Positions 21,814 through 31,884 of a stretch of 64,000 nt of DNA are shown here, piece by piece. Position numbers and translations under genes: made by a program. Source of the DNA: Breviolum minutum Mf 1.05b.01 (taxonomy: Eukaryota > Sar > Dinophyceae > Suessiales > Symbiodiniaceae); contig DF239248.1 in the NCBI GenBank assembly GCA_000507305.1, positions 151,111 through 215,110 of the forward strand, in the 5' to 3' direction. Within the stretch, counting starts at the first letter, position 1. Each line of letters begins with the position of its first letter. The notes below the pieces were generated by a model. It was not told the DNA's origin, searched no databases, and was given only the letters and a program-made list of their open reading frames with translations.

Positions 21814-21900
21814 TCCCATAGGATCCACGTATGGTATTTACCTACATTTGGTTGTTAAATGTAGGTCTAGGTAAATATACCATACATGGATCCTATGGGA
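21814..21900. mobile_element. MITE family C, copy 1 (palindrome)
   Basis: Inverted arms of about 36 bp: TCCCATAGGATCCACGTATG... and its complement, around a short loop, with GGTAAATATACC-type core. Sits between a plus-strand stop (21807) and a minus-strand open frame that ends inside it. Confidence 0.85.
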
Positions 21901-22106
21901 CTTGACTTGGCCAAGTGATACTCTGTGTTTTGGGGGGTTTGGTGAAACTGACTGAGCCCGGTGTTGGAACAAATCTTTTTGTTCTTGAGTAAGAAAATGA
22001 CCAAGTTTTTCATCATCATTAATTACAAGGTCTTGAAAATATTCAACTGAGACTTTGTGGGTGTTTCTAGTTTTTTCTATGTTTTTCTTCAAAGAACAGA
22101 TGGTAG
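21838..22106 (-). CDS. Exon whose C-terminus is supplied by a MITE
   Basis: After a TTTCAG acceptor (22107 onward) the minus frame is open for 89 codons: LKKNIEKTRNTHKVSVEYF, DLVINDDEKLGHFLTQEQK. It then runs into the family C element at 21814-21900, whose bases encode about the last 20 residues and the stop. The charged, helical composition looks coding, but the complement is a T-rich intron-like tract ahead of the plus-strand exon at 22095, so one of the two readings could be an illusion. Confidence 0.35.
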
Positions 22107-22350
22107 CTGAAATGAATGGAAGATATCGTAACAATGCAGACTCCTCTCTGGAGTTTGATTGGTGGTTAGCCATGCATAAGCACACTGGAATCTTGAACCC
22201 AACAACAACCTTGCAAAATCAGCCGTGTTTCGAAATCATCGCCGCTGGATTGCAAAACTGCACGGGTGACCTTCTCTTATCAACAATCAGCTTGTGAAAA
22301 ATGATAGGAACATTGACATCCCCCTAGACATCCAAACACCTGCTGAAATG
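22095..22350 (+). CDS. Exon with frame problem, unknown
   Basis: Starts after a classic acceptor (TTTTTCTTCAAAG). Frame one reads MVAEMNGRYRNNADSSLEFD, WWLAMHKHTGILNPTTT and ends at TGA 22295-22297. A second plus frame reads LAKSAVFRNHRRWIAKLHG, meets one TGA, continues NNQLVKNDRNIDIPLDIQTP and ends at a strong donor (AAATG|GTACGT at 22351). Either two frames are joined by an indel, or a single TGA interrupts one coding frame, so this is a probable pseudogene or misassembled exon. Confidence 0.4.
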
Positions 22351-22698
22351 GTACGTATTTGGACCCCCCAAATATATACCTTAAAACACGTTTTCAGGAG
22401 GTAAGTTGGTCTAGGGAACATGAAAAATAAAACGGAATGTCTCCCAACACCTGACTCCTTGTCCCTTCCAAACAAAGACACGTTCGACTATGAATTTTGG
22501 GGCAGAGTTAGATCATTGGCAAGATCATTAAAACCAAATCTTCCGAATCTTTGTTCACTGAACCCATGGGGCTACTAACCATAAAACCAACTAACATCAA
22601 CCACAGATATCATCAACCTTTGATGCTTCCAAATCTTGTCATCATCTTTGTGCTTTGATTCGATCCAATGCTATATGCTTGGGGGTCACTGCTTTGTT

Positions 22699-23341
22699 TC
22701 AAGCTGACAGGGCCCGGTAGACATCTTCGTCTGAAAATTTTGTCAGTGGAGCTGCCGGATATCCAGCCACAAGTTGGGAGGGCTGCCCCAAGTCTTTTGC
22801 AAAAGCGTCCAAACGCTTTCGGTTCCACCAACCGCAGAACGAGTGCCGCCGGGCCGCAATGAAGGGAGAACCACTGTGGATCCCCCGATTCCTCTAATCA
22901 TTCGCTTTACCTGATAAAACTGTTCAACTCCAGCTATCCTGAGGGAAACTTCGGAAGGAACCAGCTTCTAGATGGTTCGATTAGTCTTTCGCCCCACGCT
23001 GCGTCCAAAACCCAAAAAACTTCCGACATGCACATCATATACTCTGCCAGGACGCCTTCGGAAAATTGCTTCAATCAGCTCCATGTCATTGGATTTCATT
23101 GGGTAGTATACTCCCAAATGCTTGAGACTGGAATATTCAAAGTACCTACTAAGTCACCATATAGATATGAGCAATTCATGAAAATACATATTCCTGTCAC
23201 ATTCGGCACATCTATGCTGGGCAAGTTATCATGAATCATCCTTAACCTGAATTCAACTTGTGGGGTGACCTCATGCGGGTTGGTCGCTCGGCGCATACAT
23301 GGTATTAAGATGTGATCCACATCCTGAAGGGATAACTCCAT
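22699..23341 (-). CDS. Candidate three-exon gene, unknown function
   Basis: Not recognised. Three protein-like stretches join in phase through two introns with good splice signals. Exon 1 (from the ATG at 23341 to 23247) ends at a donor CAG|GTTAAG. Exon 2 (23148-22998) follows a CTTAG acceptor and ends before GTGGGG. Exon 3 (22893-22699) follows ATTAG and ends at TGA. Introns are 98 and 104 bp. The phases (2, then 0) agree, giving 146 residues. Readable stretches include DVDHILIPCMRRATNPHEV, MKSNDMELIEAIFRRRPGRV and LTKFSDEDVYRALSA, with a mixed charged and hydrophobic composition that the other frames mostly lack. The frame stays open upstream to an AG at 23396, which could be a cis or trans splice acceptor. 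In exon 3 a second frame is also open (to 22613), so its frame is the least certain part. No domain is assigned. Confidence 0.5.
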
Positions 23342-23468
23342 AATCGCTGTGGCACCTCTCCGTAAATACCTCGCTCCCTTCCGTTTTGTTACCAGCTAGT
23401 ATACACCCAGGAAATTTAACATATATGTATATAAGTATCAAAATGTATGCCGGTATGCCATAGATACC

Positions 23469-23679
23469 ACCAAAATGATGATTTGGAAAACGTGTGTTTG
23501 TTGTGTTTCCTTTCGTCACTGTGAACGTTGTACAGATGTGAGTTTGCCAAGTGGTGTTCCGTATACCCCGCCCAAAGATGTTGGGGAGGAATGCTTTGGG
23601 ATTGAACTTTTCAGTTCGTGGGTTGATCGATGGTTTGGAAAATGTTGCTGCTTTCAAATCATCCCGTTTTTTTGGGGTA
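23469..23679 (-). CDS. Exon-like open frame, unknown
   Basis: A minus-strand open frame of about 70 codons with a balanced composition (DDLKAATFSKPSINPRTEKF near its start, FLPNIFGRGIRNTTWQTH in the middle). It ends at a plausible donor (GTATCT at 23467-23462), just upstream of the three-exon candidate. The phase at this donor does not lead into the preferred frame of that model, so it may be a separate gene or show that the model's first exon is wrong. On its 5' side it abuts the family E element at 23682-23786. Function unknown. Confidence 0.35.
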
Positions 23680-23681
23680 TC

Positions 23682-23786
23682 TACCCCCTCGAAAACTAAC
23701 ATGGCAATGGAAAATCCTCCATTTGAAGATGTATTTCCTGTTGAACATGGGGATTTTCCAACATCATGTTAGTTTTCAGGGGTCTA
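23682..23786 (+). mobile_element. MITE family E, copy 4
   Basis: TACCCCCTCGAAAACTAACA and TGTTAGTTTTCAGGGGTCTA. Flanked by exon-like minus-strand stretches on both sides, so probably intronic. Confidence 0.75.
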
Positions 23787-23805
23787 TGTTAAATTTCAGG
23801 AAGCT

Positions 23806-23950
23806 AAACCCCCCCTTGGTGTCCCCCTTGAAAAAGCCCACAGGAAAGTCACCAGAATCCGAACGATCTTTCCGTCGTTTCCAGGTCGCCACCTCGGGAT
23901 AACGGCAATCCGATTCAGCCTCCAAGGAACCAAAGCGCCTGGGTTTTGAC
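23806..23950 (-). CDS. Exon-like open frame, unknown
   Basis: GC-rich patch between the family E element (23682) and family A element (23995). One minus-strand frame reads as a hydrophilic, charged stretch (RFGSLEAESDCRYPEVATWK, then RRKDRSDSGDFPVGFFKG) and ends near a GTTTAG donor-like site. A second minus frame and a short plus frame are also open, so strand and frame are inferred from composition only. It could be the upstream part of the candidate gene at 22.7-23.3 kb. Confidence 0.3.
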
Positions 23951-23994
23951 AAAAAGACGTTTTTTTTTTGACAAAACGACGGTTGTTTGAGTGA

Positions 23995-24076
23995 CTGGTT
24001 GGTGGTTTCAACCCATCTGAAAAATATTAGTCACTATGGGAATCTTCCCCAAATAGGGATGAACATAAAAATGGAT
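23995..24076 (+). mobile_element. MITE family A, copy 12 (right end lost)
   Basis: Left end and core intact; the right terminal repeat is missing and a family B element begins at 24079, suggesting replacement or nested insertion. Confidence 0.65.
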
Positions 24077-24078
24077 GG

Positions 24079-24192
24079 ACCAGGTGATTCAAGCCGTGAC
24101 CCAACTTGATTCCCTAGTTGGAGGTCACCAAGAACCTTTCCAAATGGTCACGTGAACTCACCATCCCCAAAAGGGCACAAGGAATTGCCAGG
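24079..24192 (+). mobile_element. MITE family B, copy 2
   Basis: ACCAGGTGATTCAAGCCGTG left end, TTGGAGGTCACC interior, AAGGAATTGCCAGG right end. Joined directly to a truncated family A copy. Confidence 0.7.
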
Positions 24193-24239
24193 GAGACAGA
24201 AAAACAGTTTTTTTTTAACAATCATGCACGGTTGGAAGA

Positions 24240-24356
24240 CTAGTTAGTGACTAGTTAGTGGTTGAACCACACATCTGAAAAATAATATGCTCGTCAAAAT
24301 TAGATCCTCTCCCCAAGTAGGGCTGAAAATAAGACATATTTGAAACCATCACCTAG
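24240..24356 (+). mobile_element. MITE family A, copy 13, duplicated left tip
   Basis: The 11-bp tip CTAGTTAGTGA is followed by a near copy. AAGA target duplication matches (24236-24239 and 24357-24360) only if the extra tip is counted as part of the element. Confidence 0.75.
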
Positions 24357-25447
24357 AAGATCATGGTCATGGAGATGGAACATGATCATTTTGGATTTGG
24401 GAGTCTAAGTTTTTATTGCTGAGGGCCCTGCTTTCTACCTCCATGATGGGAAGAGATGACTAATGAGGAAATTCGCAAATATGATACCATGCCCACTTCA
24501 AGCTGGGGTTCAGCATAAGATGCATAAGTATAGGTTTTACTGGTGCAATATGTGCCTGACCTGAGTTCACCAAATGGCGCAAAAACTCCCTCTTTGACTT
24601 GAACAAAGCTTCCAATATTTCCAAAATCTTAGATTTGCTTCAGGTGGTGGGATGAAATATTCCGGAAATGGTGGTTGATTTGTGATTTACCTTGGTAGCA
24701 TCCGTAAAAAAAATCACCTCAAACAAACACAAGGAATGAATCAACGTCCCCAAATCCAACATGAAAACATCTTAAAGGCTACGATGAAGAAAGCGTTTCA
24801 ATGGTAACAAAACTTTTGGTTCAGGTTTGGATAGCTTCTTCCTCACGGAATCCTATATGACAGAAAAAGCATCCCTTACCCACAGGATGCACAGGACAGC
24901 TATATATTCACCTATACATGAAAACCAAACAGGGAATCAACCATTCACATAGGATACATAGGTACACTACATGGATCCTATAGAATGTTGAGTGCTTGAA
25001 TATCTTTGAAACAATAAACCACCAACAACATCCATTCACCAATGGTGGAAAGCAAACAAAACAAAAGCGTCACATCAACTCCAAAAAAACGAATTGACAT
25101 GTGGAAGTCCTTCCATTTTTTTGGTGATTTCTTCCATGCTAGAAGAAAAAACATCGAATTGGAACGAACATTATTCTTTGTCGGAAAACTCACGGCAAAT
25201 CTCAGAGGTCGTTTTGCCAGTTTTTTTTGCTGCTCAACGTGGGTGGGGATGATTTTTTTTCGAAGCTCCCAGCTGCGTTAGGGTTCGGTTCCGGAAGGTT
25301 CTAGACATATGAAGATATTGTTTTTAGAGTCAGGTTCCTTAGGACAAGAATACAATTTTTGTACGGGAAACAAAAATTAAATACATGAACAGGGAAATCG
25401 TTTTGCAGGAAAACCCCCCAATATTATATGTACCAAAATGTTCCATG

Positions 25448-25957
25448 TCAGTGGGACTCGCCAGGGGTGTGGTAAAAATAATCCTCCAATGGCCCTGAGG
25501 CTGTGAGCTGACAACGATCGACAACGATCGACACGCGCCTTTCGCGTAATTCTTTGGCGATGCGCAAGGGACAAACACGGCCGGCCTGTACAAAGCAACT
25601 GGAAAAAGACACAGCGCGCCTTGTTTCCTGTTGCAGCAATCTAAGACACAAAATCAAGGAATATGTCTGAAAAAGAAGCACAAAGTGTGAGTCAAAGTAC
25701 ATGTGGCTAACCAAGAGTTCAATATGTAACGCATCTAATATCGGATAATTACTGATACTTACAATCTTGACTCTTACAACACTTGGTACTTCTATTTGCA
25801 TCTGCAAAAACTGCCCCCCATAAAAAACATCGCCAACCATCCTCCGCCCATCATGACACGCTGCATCCCCGGACCTTTCGCAAGGCTTTGGCAAAGAGCT
25901 GGGCTGTCTCCCGAGCACGGCAGAAATCACTGGTCCTTGTGGCCAAAAGTGAGCCAC
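25448..25957 (-). other. Coding-like island, strand unresolved (minus reading)
   Basis: GC-rich stretch with a 169-codon minus frame. It also has plus-strand frames of good quality (for example RDKHGRPVQSNWKKTQRALF near 25550-25620), and a direct repeat of a 10-mer containing CGATCG around 25516-25532. A GTAAGTATCAG donor-like site on the minus strand (near 25760) and a TCTTAG acceptor (near 25645) would define a minus intron of about 120 bp. I cannot choose the strand from sequence alone. Confidence 0.3.
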
Positions 25958-26115
25958 ATTTTGACAAGGCGGGTAGTTGGAGTTACAATCCTATGCAGCC
26001 TCCAAGTCCCAAAGCTATCATTGATCAGGCATCACCAAAAACCCAGCTGCTTTATTTTGCAGAGATCTTGGAAGAGTTTACACTGAGCAATTTTTTTGAA
26101 AAGGACTCCTCTTAG
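25783..26115 (+). CDS. Exon-like open frame, unknown
   Basis: A 110-codon plus frame beginning at TTG, so its true start is an acceptor or an ATG elsewhere. The later part is convincing: FRKALAKSWAVSRARQKSL, PKAIIDQASPKTQLLYFAEI and LEEFTLSNFFEKDSS to a TAG. The minus strand is also open for part of it. Probably a terminal exon. Not recognised. Confidence 0.4.
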   Translation: MVLLFASAKTAPHKKHRQPSSAHHDTLHPRTFRKALAKSWAVSRARQKSLVLVAKSEPHFDKAGSWSYNPMQPPSPKAIIDQASPKTQLLYFAEILEEFTLSNFFEKDSS

Positions 26116-26310
26116 TTCCAAGGAAACATCCACCGGGTTACAACCCTTGTGAAGCTGTGATGAAGTTCCCTTGGATGACTTGGATATCAAAAGCCAACTC
26201 TGACACCACTTGCCCTTGGTTGGGGAAAGGTAGGCTGGTGGGCCATATGTAAAAAGTACCGCTATTGCATTGGCAACTCCAAGGGGGCTAAGGTATGTAT
26301 GCAATAGTGA

Positions 26311-26640
26311 GTGGGAGAAACAATAGATTTGGGAAGTCCTTGGGATGATAGAAAGGTCAGGTCAATGCCCCTTGATGAGCTTAGCTTGGAGGAAGATGAC
26401 TCCTCCTTCCCACTGTTGATGCACAGAATCCTGCACCACCTGAGATGCATTAAACCTAGCTCCCTCCAACCTTGTAGACCTGTAGAATGTATAGGTTTGA
26501 ATCATCTCATTCCATTTCAGCAACTTGGCTATGTTTCGAAGCAGCAGACGATGTGGCAAACCTTCTGGCTTATAGAGGTTACCCTCCCAAAAACTAACAG
26601 TTCGCGCCTGAGAATAGGCCGAGCACCAAACGGTCAGTAG
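26311..26640 (+). CDS. Exon-like open frame ending in a MITE
   Basis: Plus frame with an acidic stretch from an ATG at 26364 (MPLDELSLEEDDSSFPLLMH) followed by RILHHLRCIKPSSLQPCR. The last 20 or so codons fall inside the family E element at 26580-26692, so the real exon likely ends earlier. The minus strand gives a serine-rich shadow. Function unknown. Confidence 0.35.
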   Translation: MGETIDLGSPWDDRKVRSMPLDELSLEEDDSSFPLLMHRILHHLRCIKPSSLQPCRPVECIGLNHLIPFQQLGYVSKQQTMWQTFWLIEVTLPKTNSSRLRIGRAPNGQ

Positions 26641-26692
26641 TTTGCTAAGCATCATTTTTCAGGGGTCAGCTGTTAGTTTTTGAGGGGGGGTA
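26580..26692 (+). mobile_element. MITE family E, copy 5
   Basis: TACCCTCCCAAAAACTAACA and TGTTAGTTTTTGAGGGGGGG ends. Confidence 0.72.
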
Positions 26693-26974
26693 GTGGAGAT
26701 CGTATATAGCACCTAGATATTGATCTGAAAATTCAAGCTATACGAGGGTTTTTCTGGTGTGTCTCCTCATGCCAACCGCGAGCACTGGACAAAAAAAAAG
26801 ATGCTGCAGCCTAAAAATAAGGTCCCCAGAGGCAACTTGGGAATCCTGTGAAACTCGAATTTGTGGACGCACCCCGCGAGGAATCAAACCAGGAAACAAA
26901 CAACATTCGCAAAATTGCTAGTGGACTTTAAGAATTGAGGCGGCCTATGACGGCCTGTTCTGGCACAGTGTGCG

Positions 26975-27412
26975 TCACTTCTGCAAAATATCAAGGGCAC
27001 TCTGCACAAATTCTGGCACGCAGCTTCCATTGTGCTCCTTACACCAGCCCCACAGCTGCTGAATCGCTATGGCCGCGGCCTTCCGGTCGCCCACAGTCCA
27101 CGAAATAGATCGGGCGAGACTCATTCCAGGCCGGCGATAACTCAATCTCCATCGGCCATTGAACTGATCTGTGTATGCACGGCCCAAGGTGGGCAAGCAC
27201 GCCTTCAAGCTTTCATCTGCTGAAGACGTGGGTTTGGCAAAAATATTCCGGGCCCGCTTCTCAGCTTCGCGGGATCTCTTCGTGTCTTGTTTCTGGAACT
27301 TCCCGTTGTTTCAGATGAGTTCTATGGCGCCGCTCTTGACATAACAGCCGGCGGCCAATTCATGATTTTTAACAGGACACAAACCCTTAGTGGGATATAA
27401 TTTTCCTCTCAT
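26975..27412 (-). pseudogene. Coding stretch broken by one TGA, unknown
   Basis: Starting from an ATG at 27412-27410, one minus frame reads a protein-like stretch (GCYVKSGAIELI), meets TGA at 27313-27311, then stays open for 111 more codons to the TGA at 26975. The second part has clear coding character: KFQKQDTKRSREAEKRARN, then RSISWTVGDRKAAAIAIQQL and WCKEHNGSCVPEFVQSALDI. The patch is clearly more GC-rich than its surroundings. It may be a pseudogene (a CGA to TGA change would do it), two exons with an intron I have misplaced, or a sequencing error. The product is not recognised. Confidence 0.45.
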
Positions 27413-28142
27413 CAAGGAAAATATGGACCCCAATATGAATAAATGTATATCGTTTCTTCATTGCTCTAAATGCTTCCATGTTTGTTGGAGAAACCGTAGG
27501 AAACGTTGACAAAAATGGGTCCAAAAAACGCTGAGTTCCCAACACCATCACCACTCCTGGGTGTTTTCCGACGTCGTGCAGCTGGACGAAAAACACAAGT
27601 GAATTGAGGGCAAGTTCAACTCGCGATGAAAGTCATTACCTTGATCTACTTGGAAAATGCCCCCCCAATACAAATTATACGGTGGTGTTGGAAGCATTTT
27701 CATAAGACAGCCAAGGATTTTTATAAATTGCCAATCTAAGAGTTGACATGAATGAAATCATACTATATAGTCATCAATAAAGTATCCATCTTGAATTCAG
27801 CAGTGCGGCATGGTTTTGAGGCTTCGATGAGAAGTGGGTCCAGTTCCACAACCAAAGGTCAATTTTCTTCCACAAGATTACTTTGAACAATTCACAAATC
27901 AGGGGTCAGCATCATACCAACCCAAAACAAGGCACTATGACAAGGGAAATCCCTCAACACTAGCATACATTTGCATCAATTTCATCCTCCCAACATGGTA
28001 ATTTCATGATCCCTGCAAATTGGAGCCAGAAAAAGAACGGGGAAGAAGCTGGAAGGGGAAGAAGCTCCGACAGCTTGTGATTCAATCCTCTTCAGGTTGG
28101 GGTTGTAGTTTCCAAAACCCATCGGACTACTTTTCCTCCGAG

Positions 28143-28252
28143 ACCCTCCCTGAAACTAACAGTAAAAGCCCCTGAAGAATGATGGTTGGAAGATCCTTTC
28201 CTTTTGGGGCCTGGCCTATTTTCAGGGCCTTTTTGCTCTTAGTTTTAGGGAC
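28143..28252 (+). mobile_element. MITE family E, copy 6
   Basis: ACCCTCCCTGAAACTAACAG left end; GATGGTTGGAAGATCC interior; right end diverged. Confidence 0.68.
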
Positions 28253-28490
28253 GGTTTATCCATGGAAGTGGAAGATGGATTTCCCCCTCAAGACATATAG
28301 CTTTTCCTTTTGCAAACTGTCATTTTCCACATTTTTGAGGCGAAAATCCAGGGGCTTCATGGTATATCAACCTGTTGCAGGGTGCCTTCCATCAACAGTA
28401 CGAATAGTTGGCTAGCCCGGCAAGATATCGTTGGCCGTTTGATGGATTTTTACTTGGATCATCTAAGTCCTCTAAGTAACAATCCCTTTC

Positions 28491-29184
28491 ATGAGGGATC
28501 CCAAAAGTCAAAACCACCAACAAGGTAAGCCCCCAGCATGGGTCTTAAATGGACTTATTTCACCACTATACATGTTCGAAAATAAATTGTTGTTTTTGTC
28601 ACCCCTACAATTAAGCGGAGTCATATACAGTAACCCTATTATAACTGGCGTTCCGGGGCCCACCATCCAAACCACCAATTTGGACCTCTCAAAAACTACC
28701 CAACGCGAGAAACAAATCGAAGGCAAGACACGTTTGGCCGCAGAATTCTTGAAGATTTTGCCAGCTTTAGTGGCCCCTCTACGACCTTCCATCAAGGTCC
28801 CATAGGGAGCAAGATATCGAAATCAACCAAGGCCTTAAACAACTAAAACAAACCAAAACATCACAAGGTTTTGATGTGTTGTGGTTGATAAATCCAAGGG
28901 TTATCATAGAAGAAGGGTCCACGTTTTGTGATCCACTCAAAACTCAATGAGAAAATACCTTGCCTTAACGTGCCACAAACTCGACATGTTGATCAGTTCT
29001 GGGTTTATATGATTATACCTAGATCTAGATCGGGGGCATTGGTACCCTTGGCAAATTATCAAACCCATTGGGGTCCGGCCAACCCATGGCCGTGGTGTCA
29101 AGTCAACCACCCAAATCAGCGAAAGACAGATTCACCTGGACTTCCGGCAAAGCCTATCCAGGCGCCAAAAACAAAAATTGCTAG
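28491..29184 (+). CDS. Candidate two-exon gene, unknown function
   Basis: Not recognised. An ATG at 28491 opens a frame to 28799. Its second half is strongly protein-like (LDLSKTTQREKQIEGKTRLA, EFLKILPALVAPLRPSIK). The frame meets a possible donor CAAG|GTCCCA at 28800. A second exon from 29029, after TCTAG, reads IGGIGTLGKLSNPLGSGQP and SAKDRFTWTSGKAYPGAKNK to a TAG at 29182-29184. Both borders are phase 0, giving 154 residues. The donor is not ideal and the first 40 residues are less convincing, so the real start may lie elsewhere. Confidence 0.45.
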
Positions 29185-29756
29185 TGAATTTTTGATGAGG
29201 GTCCTCCTGTGAAGGGCTAAAAATCCGGTAAAAAACCGGTTGAAATCCCATTATTTACCAGGTTTTAGCCTTAGGACCATCCAAAAAAGGTGGTTTTCTC
29301 GCCGGAGTTCGAACGAACCATCAACAGTATGTCCTCTCACCTTTTAGTCACCATGAATTTCACTTTAAGGTTGCCCCATTGAAGTGCAACAACTTTACTT
29401 TTAATTGGGAACCCTTAACCAGCCAAGGCCATTCCTAGTTGAAAACCGCAAGTTCACAATGTTTCTCAGCTACAGTTACCCGATCATTTGGATCACAGCT
29501 GGTGCTGCTGTCAGCATGTGCCATTGTCCTCACAAAACCACCAATCACAGCTCCTGAAATCATGTTTATGCAATTGCTCCATTTCAGAAACATCTGGAAA
29601 GAACATCCCAGGTATTCAGTGCTCTCGAAGTTAATTTAACAAAACAACTTCCGCGAGATGAACAAATTATGAACCAACCGTTTCATTGCTCCAACTCGTT
29701 TCATCATTTCTGGAGACCATCCAGTACAAATGGAAAAATCCACCATTTCCCCAAAC

Positions 29757-29954
29757 ACTCAGCGTATGGTGTATTTACCTACATTTATCATTAAAAAATT
29801 AACATAGCCAAATGTAACGGTATATACTAGGTGGATCTAGGTGGTGGTTTCAACCCATCTGAAAAATATGCTCGTCAATTTGGATCATTTCCCCAGGTAG
29901 GGATGAACATCAAAAAATAGTTGAAACCATCACCTAGTATACCATACATTACGT
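29757..29954. mobile_element. MITE family C, copy 3, interrupted
   Basis: GTATGGTGTATTTACCTAC...AAATGTAACGGTATA, then the family A insertion, then CCATACATTACGTGG. Removing the insertion and one TATA restores the palindrome. Confidence 0.78.
29827..29937 (+). mobile_element. MITE family A, copy 14, nested in a family C element
   Basis: Tip CTAGGTGGAT is followed by CTAGGTGGTGG. TATA target duplication at 29823-29826 and 29938-29941. The flanks on both sides are the two halves of a family C palindrome. Confidence 0.82.
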
Positions 29955-30105
29955 GGACCTGGCGAGACATCTCTCGCCGTCGCACCTGCGGCTGTCAAAC
30001 CATAAGCTTTAGTGCCCACCTGCCGAAGCTGACAGGAAGGATTTTTGTGCCGGGTAAAACCATCACTGCTTTGCTAAGACTTCTAGCTCTCAAATTATGA
30101 TATAT

Positions 30106-30212
30106 TACCCTCCGGTAATCTAACATAGCAATGGAAAATCCACCATTTGAAGATGTATTTCCTATTCAAGGTGGGGATTTTCCAGCCAGCTATGTTTGTT
30201 TACCGGAGGGTA
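30106..30212 (+). mobile_element. MITE family E, copy 7
   Basis: TACCCTCCGGTAATCTAACA and GTTTGTTTACCGGAGGGTA; interior shared with copies 4 and 13. Confidence 0.78.
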
Positions 30213-30903
30213 TAAACCCTGGGATTCCAACCTCCATTAAAACAATGGGTGGATTTATATAACCACCATTGCGGCTACCTAAGGGTTTTAACCATCGAAA
30301 TTGGGTCAACCATTATTTTAATGGTGGTGGAAGCACAGGGTAAATATAAAATATACATGTCATGTATGTACATGTAAAACTACACTAAATCAAAAAAAAA
30401 GGTAGGGGCCATTCGTCTATTCTGTTCAGGGCTACGCTGTACCCATACATCGCTCGACGCAAAGCTATCCATCTGTAGTCTTTTGATACCACCCATCCAT
30501 GGCGCTTACATCAAATTTGCCAGTGTGTCCATTGCGGGTTTCATGCGCCACCGCTCTTAGTCACTAGTCCCCTGAGCCAGTGTTCTACATATATAACACA
30601 ACATTCAAAAAACACATGACGTATATGTAAGTATATTGTAAACAAAACAACCTGCTTGTGGCCTCGTTGGGGGCTGGAGCTGCTTAAGTGTTTAATGTGG
30701 ATACATTAAAGTGCCCATTAAGCTCAACTTTTTCCATATCAGCTGATGGTGGGGTCGGTGAGCATGCTTTTACTAGTCACTTCTTAGGTAGCCTGCGTTC
30801 TTCATATCTTCCGATCACGAAAAACACCTGAAAACCCGTTCTCATCACTGGCCGAACCACACCCAAATTATTCAACAAAAAACAAGCTGACATAAACTAA
30901 AAT

Positions 30904-31095
30904 CATGGGAATCTAAGGGTGCCCCCCAATGCCACCCCTCACTCCAAGAAATAAGGCCTTATGAAGGCGTTATCAACAACCATGAATCATGACCCTGTAA
31001 TCATAGTCATAATTCCTTAGAAAGATTCAACAAACGCCTTATTTCTCAGGGTCCGGTGGCATTTGGGGAGGTTCCCGGCCCCGTAGATTCCCATG
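30904..31095. mobile_element. Family H-like palindrome, copy 3
   Basis: CATGGGAATCTAAGGGTGCC and CCGTAGATTCCCATG ends with AAATAAGGCCTTATG inside. A matching right end lies at about 6555-6592. Confidence 0.65.
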
Positions 31096-31430
31096 ATCCA
31101 ATGATCAAATGAGAGGCAGCCTTAATATGTGATTCATTGGTGTTTCATATCCTGTTCTTTTAATTAGTTTTATACCCTGTTATTCTACAAGTAAACAAAA
31201 TATATCAACAAATACTTGGATTTTTTTTTGGGGGGGGTAGTAGAGACATCTACACACATACATCACAATGGTGACAAATATCATCACTACCACCGTCTCG
31301 ACCTTGGGATCCGAGATGATGATCTTCGCGACGTTCGCTTTTGACCTCTGGACCGATGGATGGCGTCGATAAAGATCAAGGAAGTGACCGTCTCGACTTC
31401 TTAATATAGGGGTCATATGGGATGATTACC

Positions 31431-31526
31431 CATACCATCCATGTATGATTGTTATATTCACCCACATGAATTGGCTAGAATTTGATGGGTTTGGCTTTTA
31501 GTGTAGGTGAATATACCAGACATGTA
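31431..31526. mobile_element. MITE family C, copy 4 (diverged)
   Basis: CCATCCATGTATGATTG...TTCACCCACAT and GTAGGTGAATATACCAGAC arms. Confidence 0.55.
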
Positions 31527-31574
31527 ATTATAACCAACCCGAAGAATGCATCTCTAGGAGACAAATCACTTAAA

Positions 31575-31710
31575 AATACCATACATTTGCATTGCTTGAT
31601 TCCCCCCATAGGGGTAATTTAATGACCCCTGCAATTAATAGACCTCTTGGTAGAACCTACATGCCGAAACATCTCACTTGTTAGTATTGTCACTCAAATC
31701 CCACAATGTC
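31575..31710 (+). repeat. Dispersed repeat family N, copy 1
   Basis: Contains ACCATACATTTGCATTGC, AATGACCCCTGCAATTAATA, GACCTCTTGGTAGAAC and TTGTCACTCAAATCCCA. Matching copies lie at about 7480-7690, 27895-28025 and 34425-34505. No clear inverted ends. Confidence 0.6.
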
Positions 31711-31884
31711 AAAAAGGGTTTGGGTTTTGAAAGTCAATTGATGTTCGGTACAGAAATGGCTGGCTGCCAAGGGGATTTGTTGACACCTAGCCGTTCCTAC
31801 CAGCTGTTCCCCAAGAAACCGCGCGAAAATCCTTGCTGGAAAGAATCGCATCTCAAGATGTCTACACCAACCAAACCTGGTGTC
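31711..31884 (+). CDS. Exon-like stretch between two repeats
   Basis: Plus frame reading GLGFESQLMFGTEMAGCQGD and LLTPSRSYQLFPKKPRENPC, lying between a family N repeat (to about 31710) and a family E element (from 31885). The minus strand is also open. Possibly an exon fragment; no function. Confidence 0.28.
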
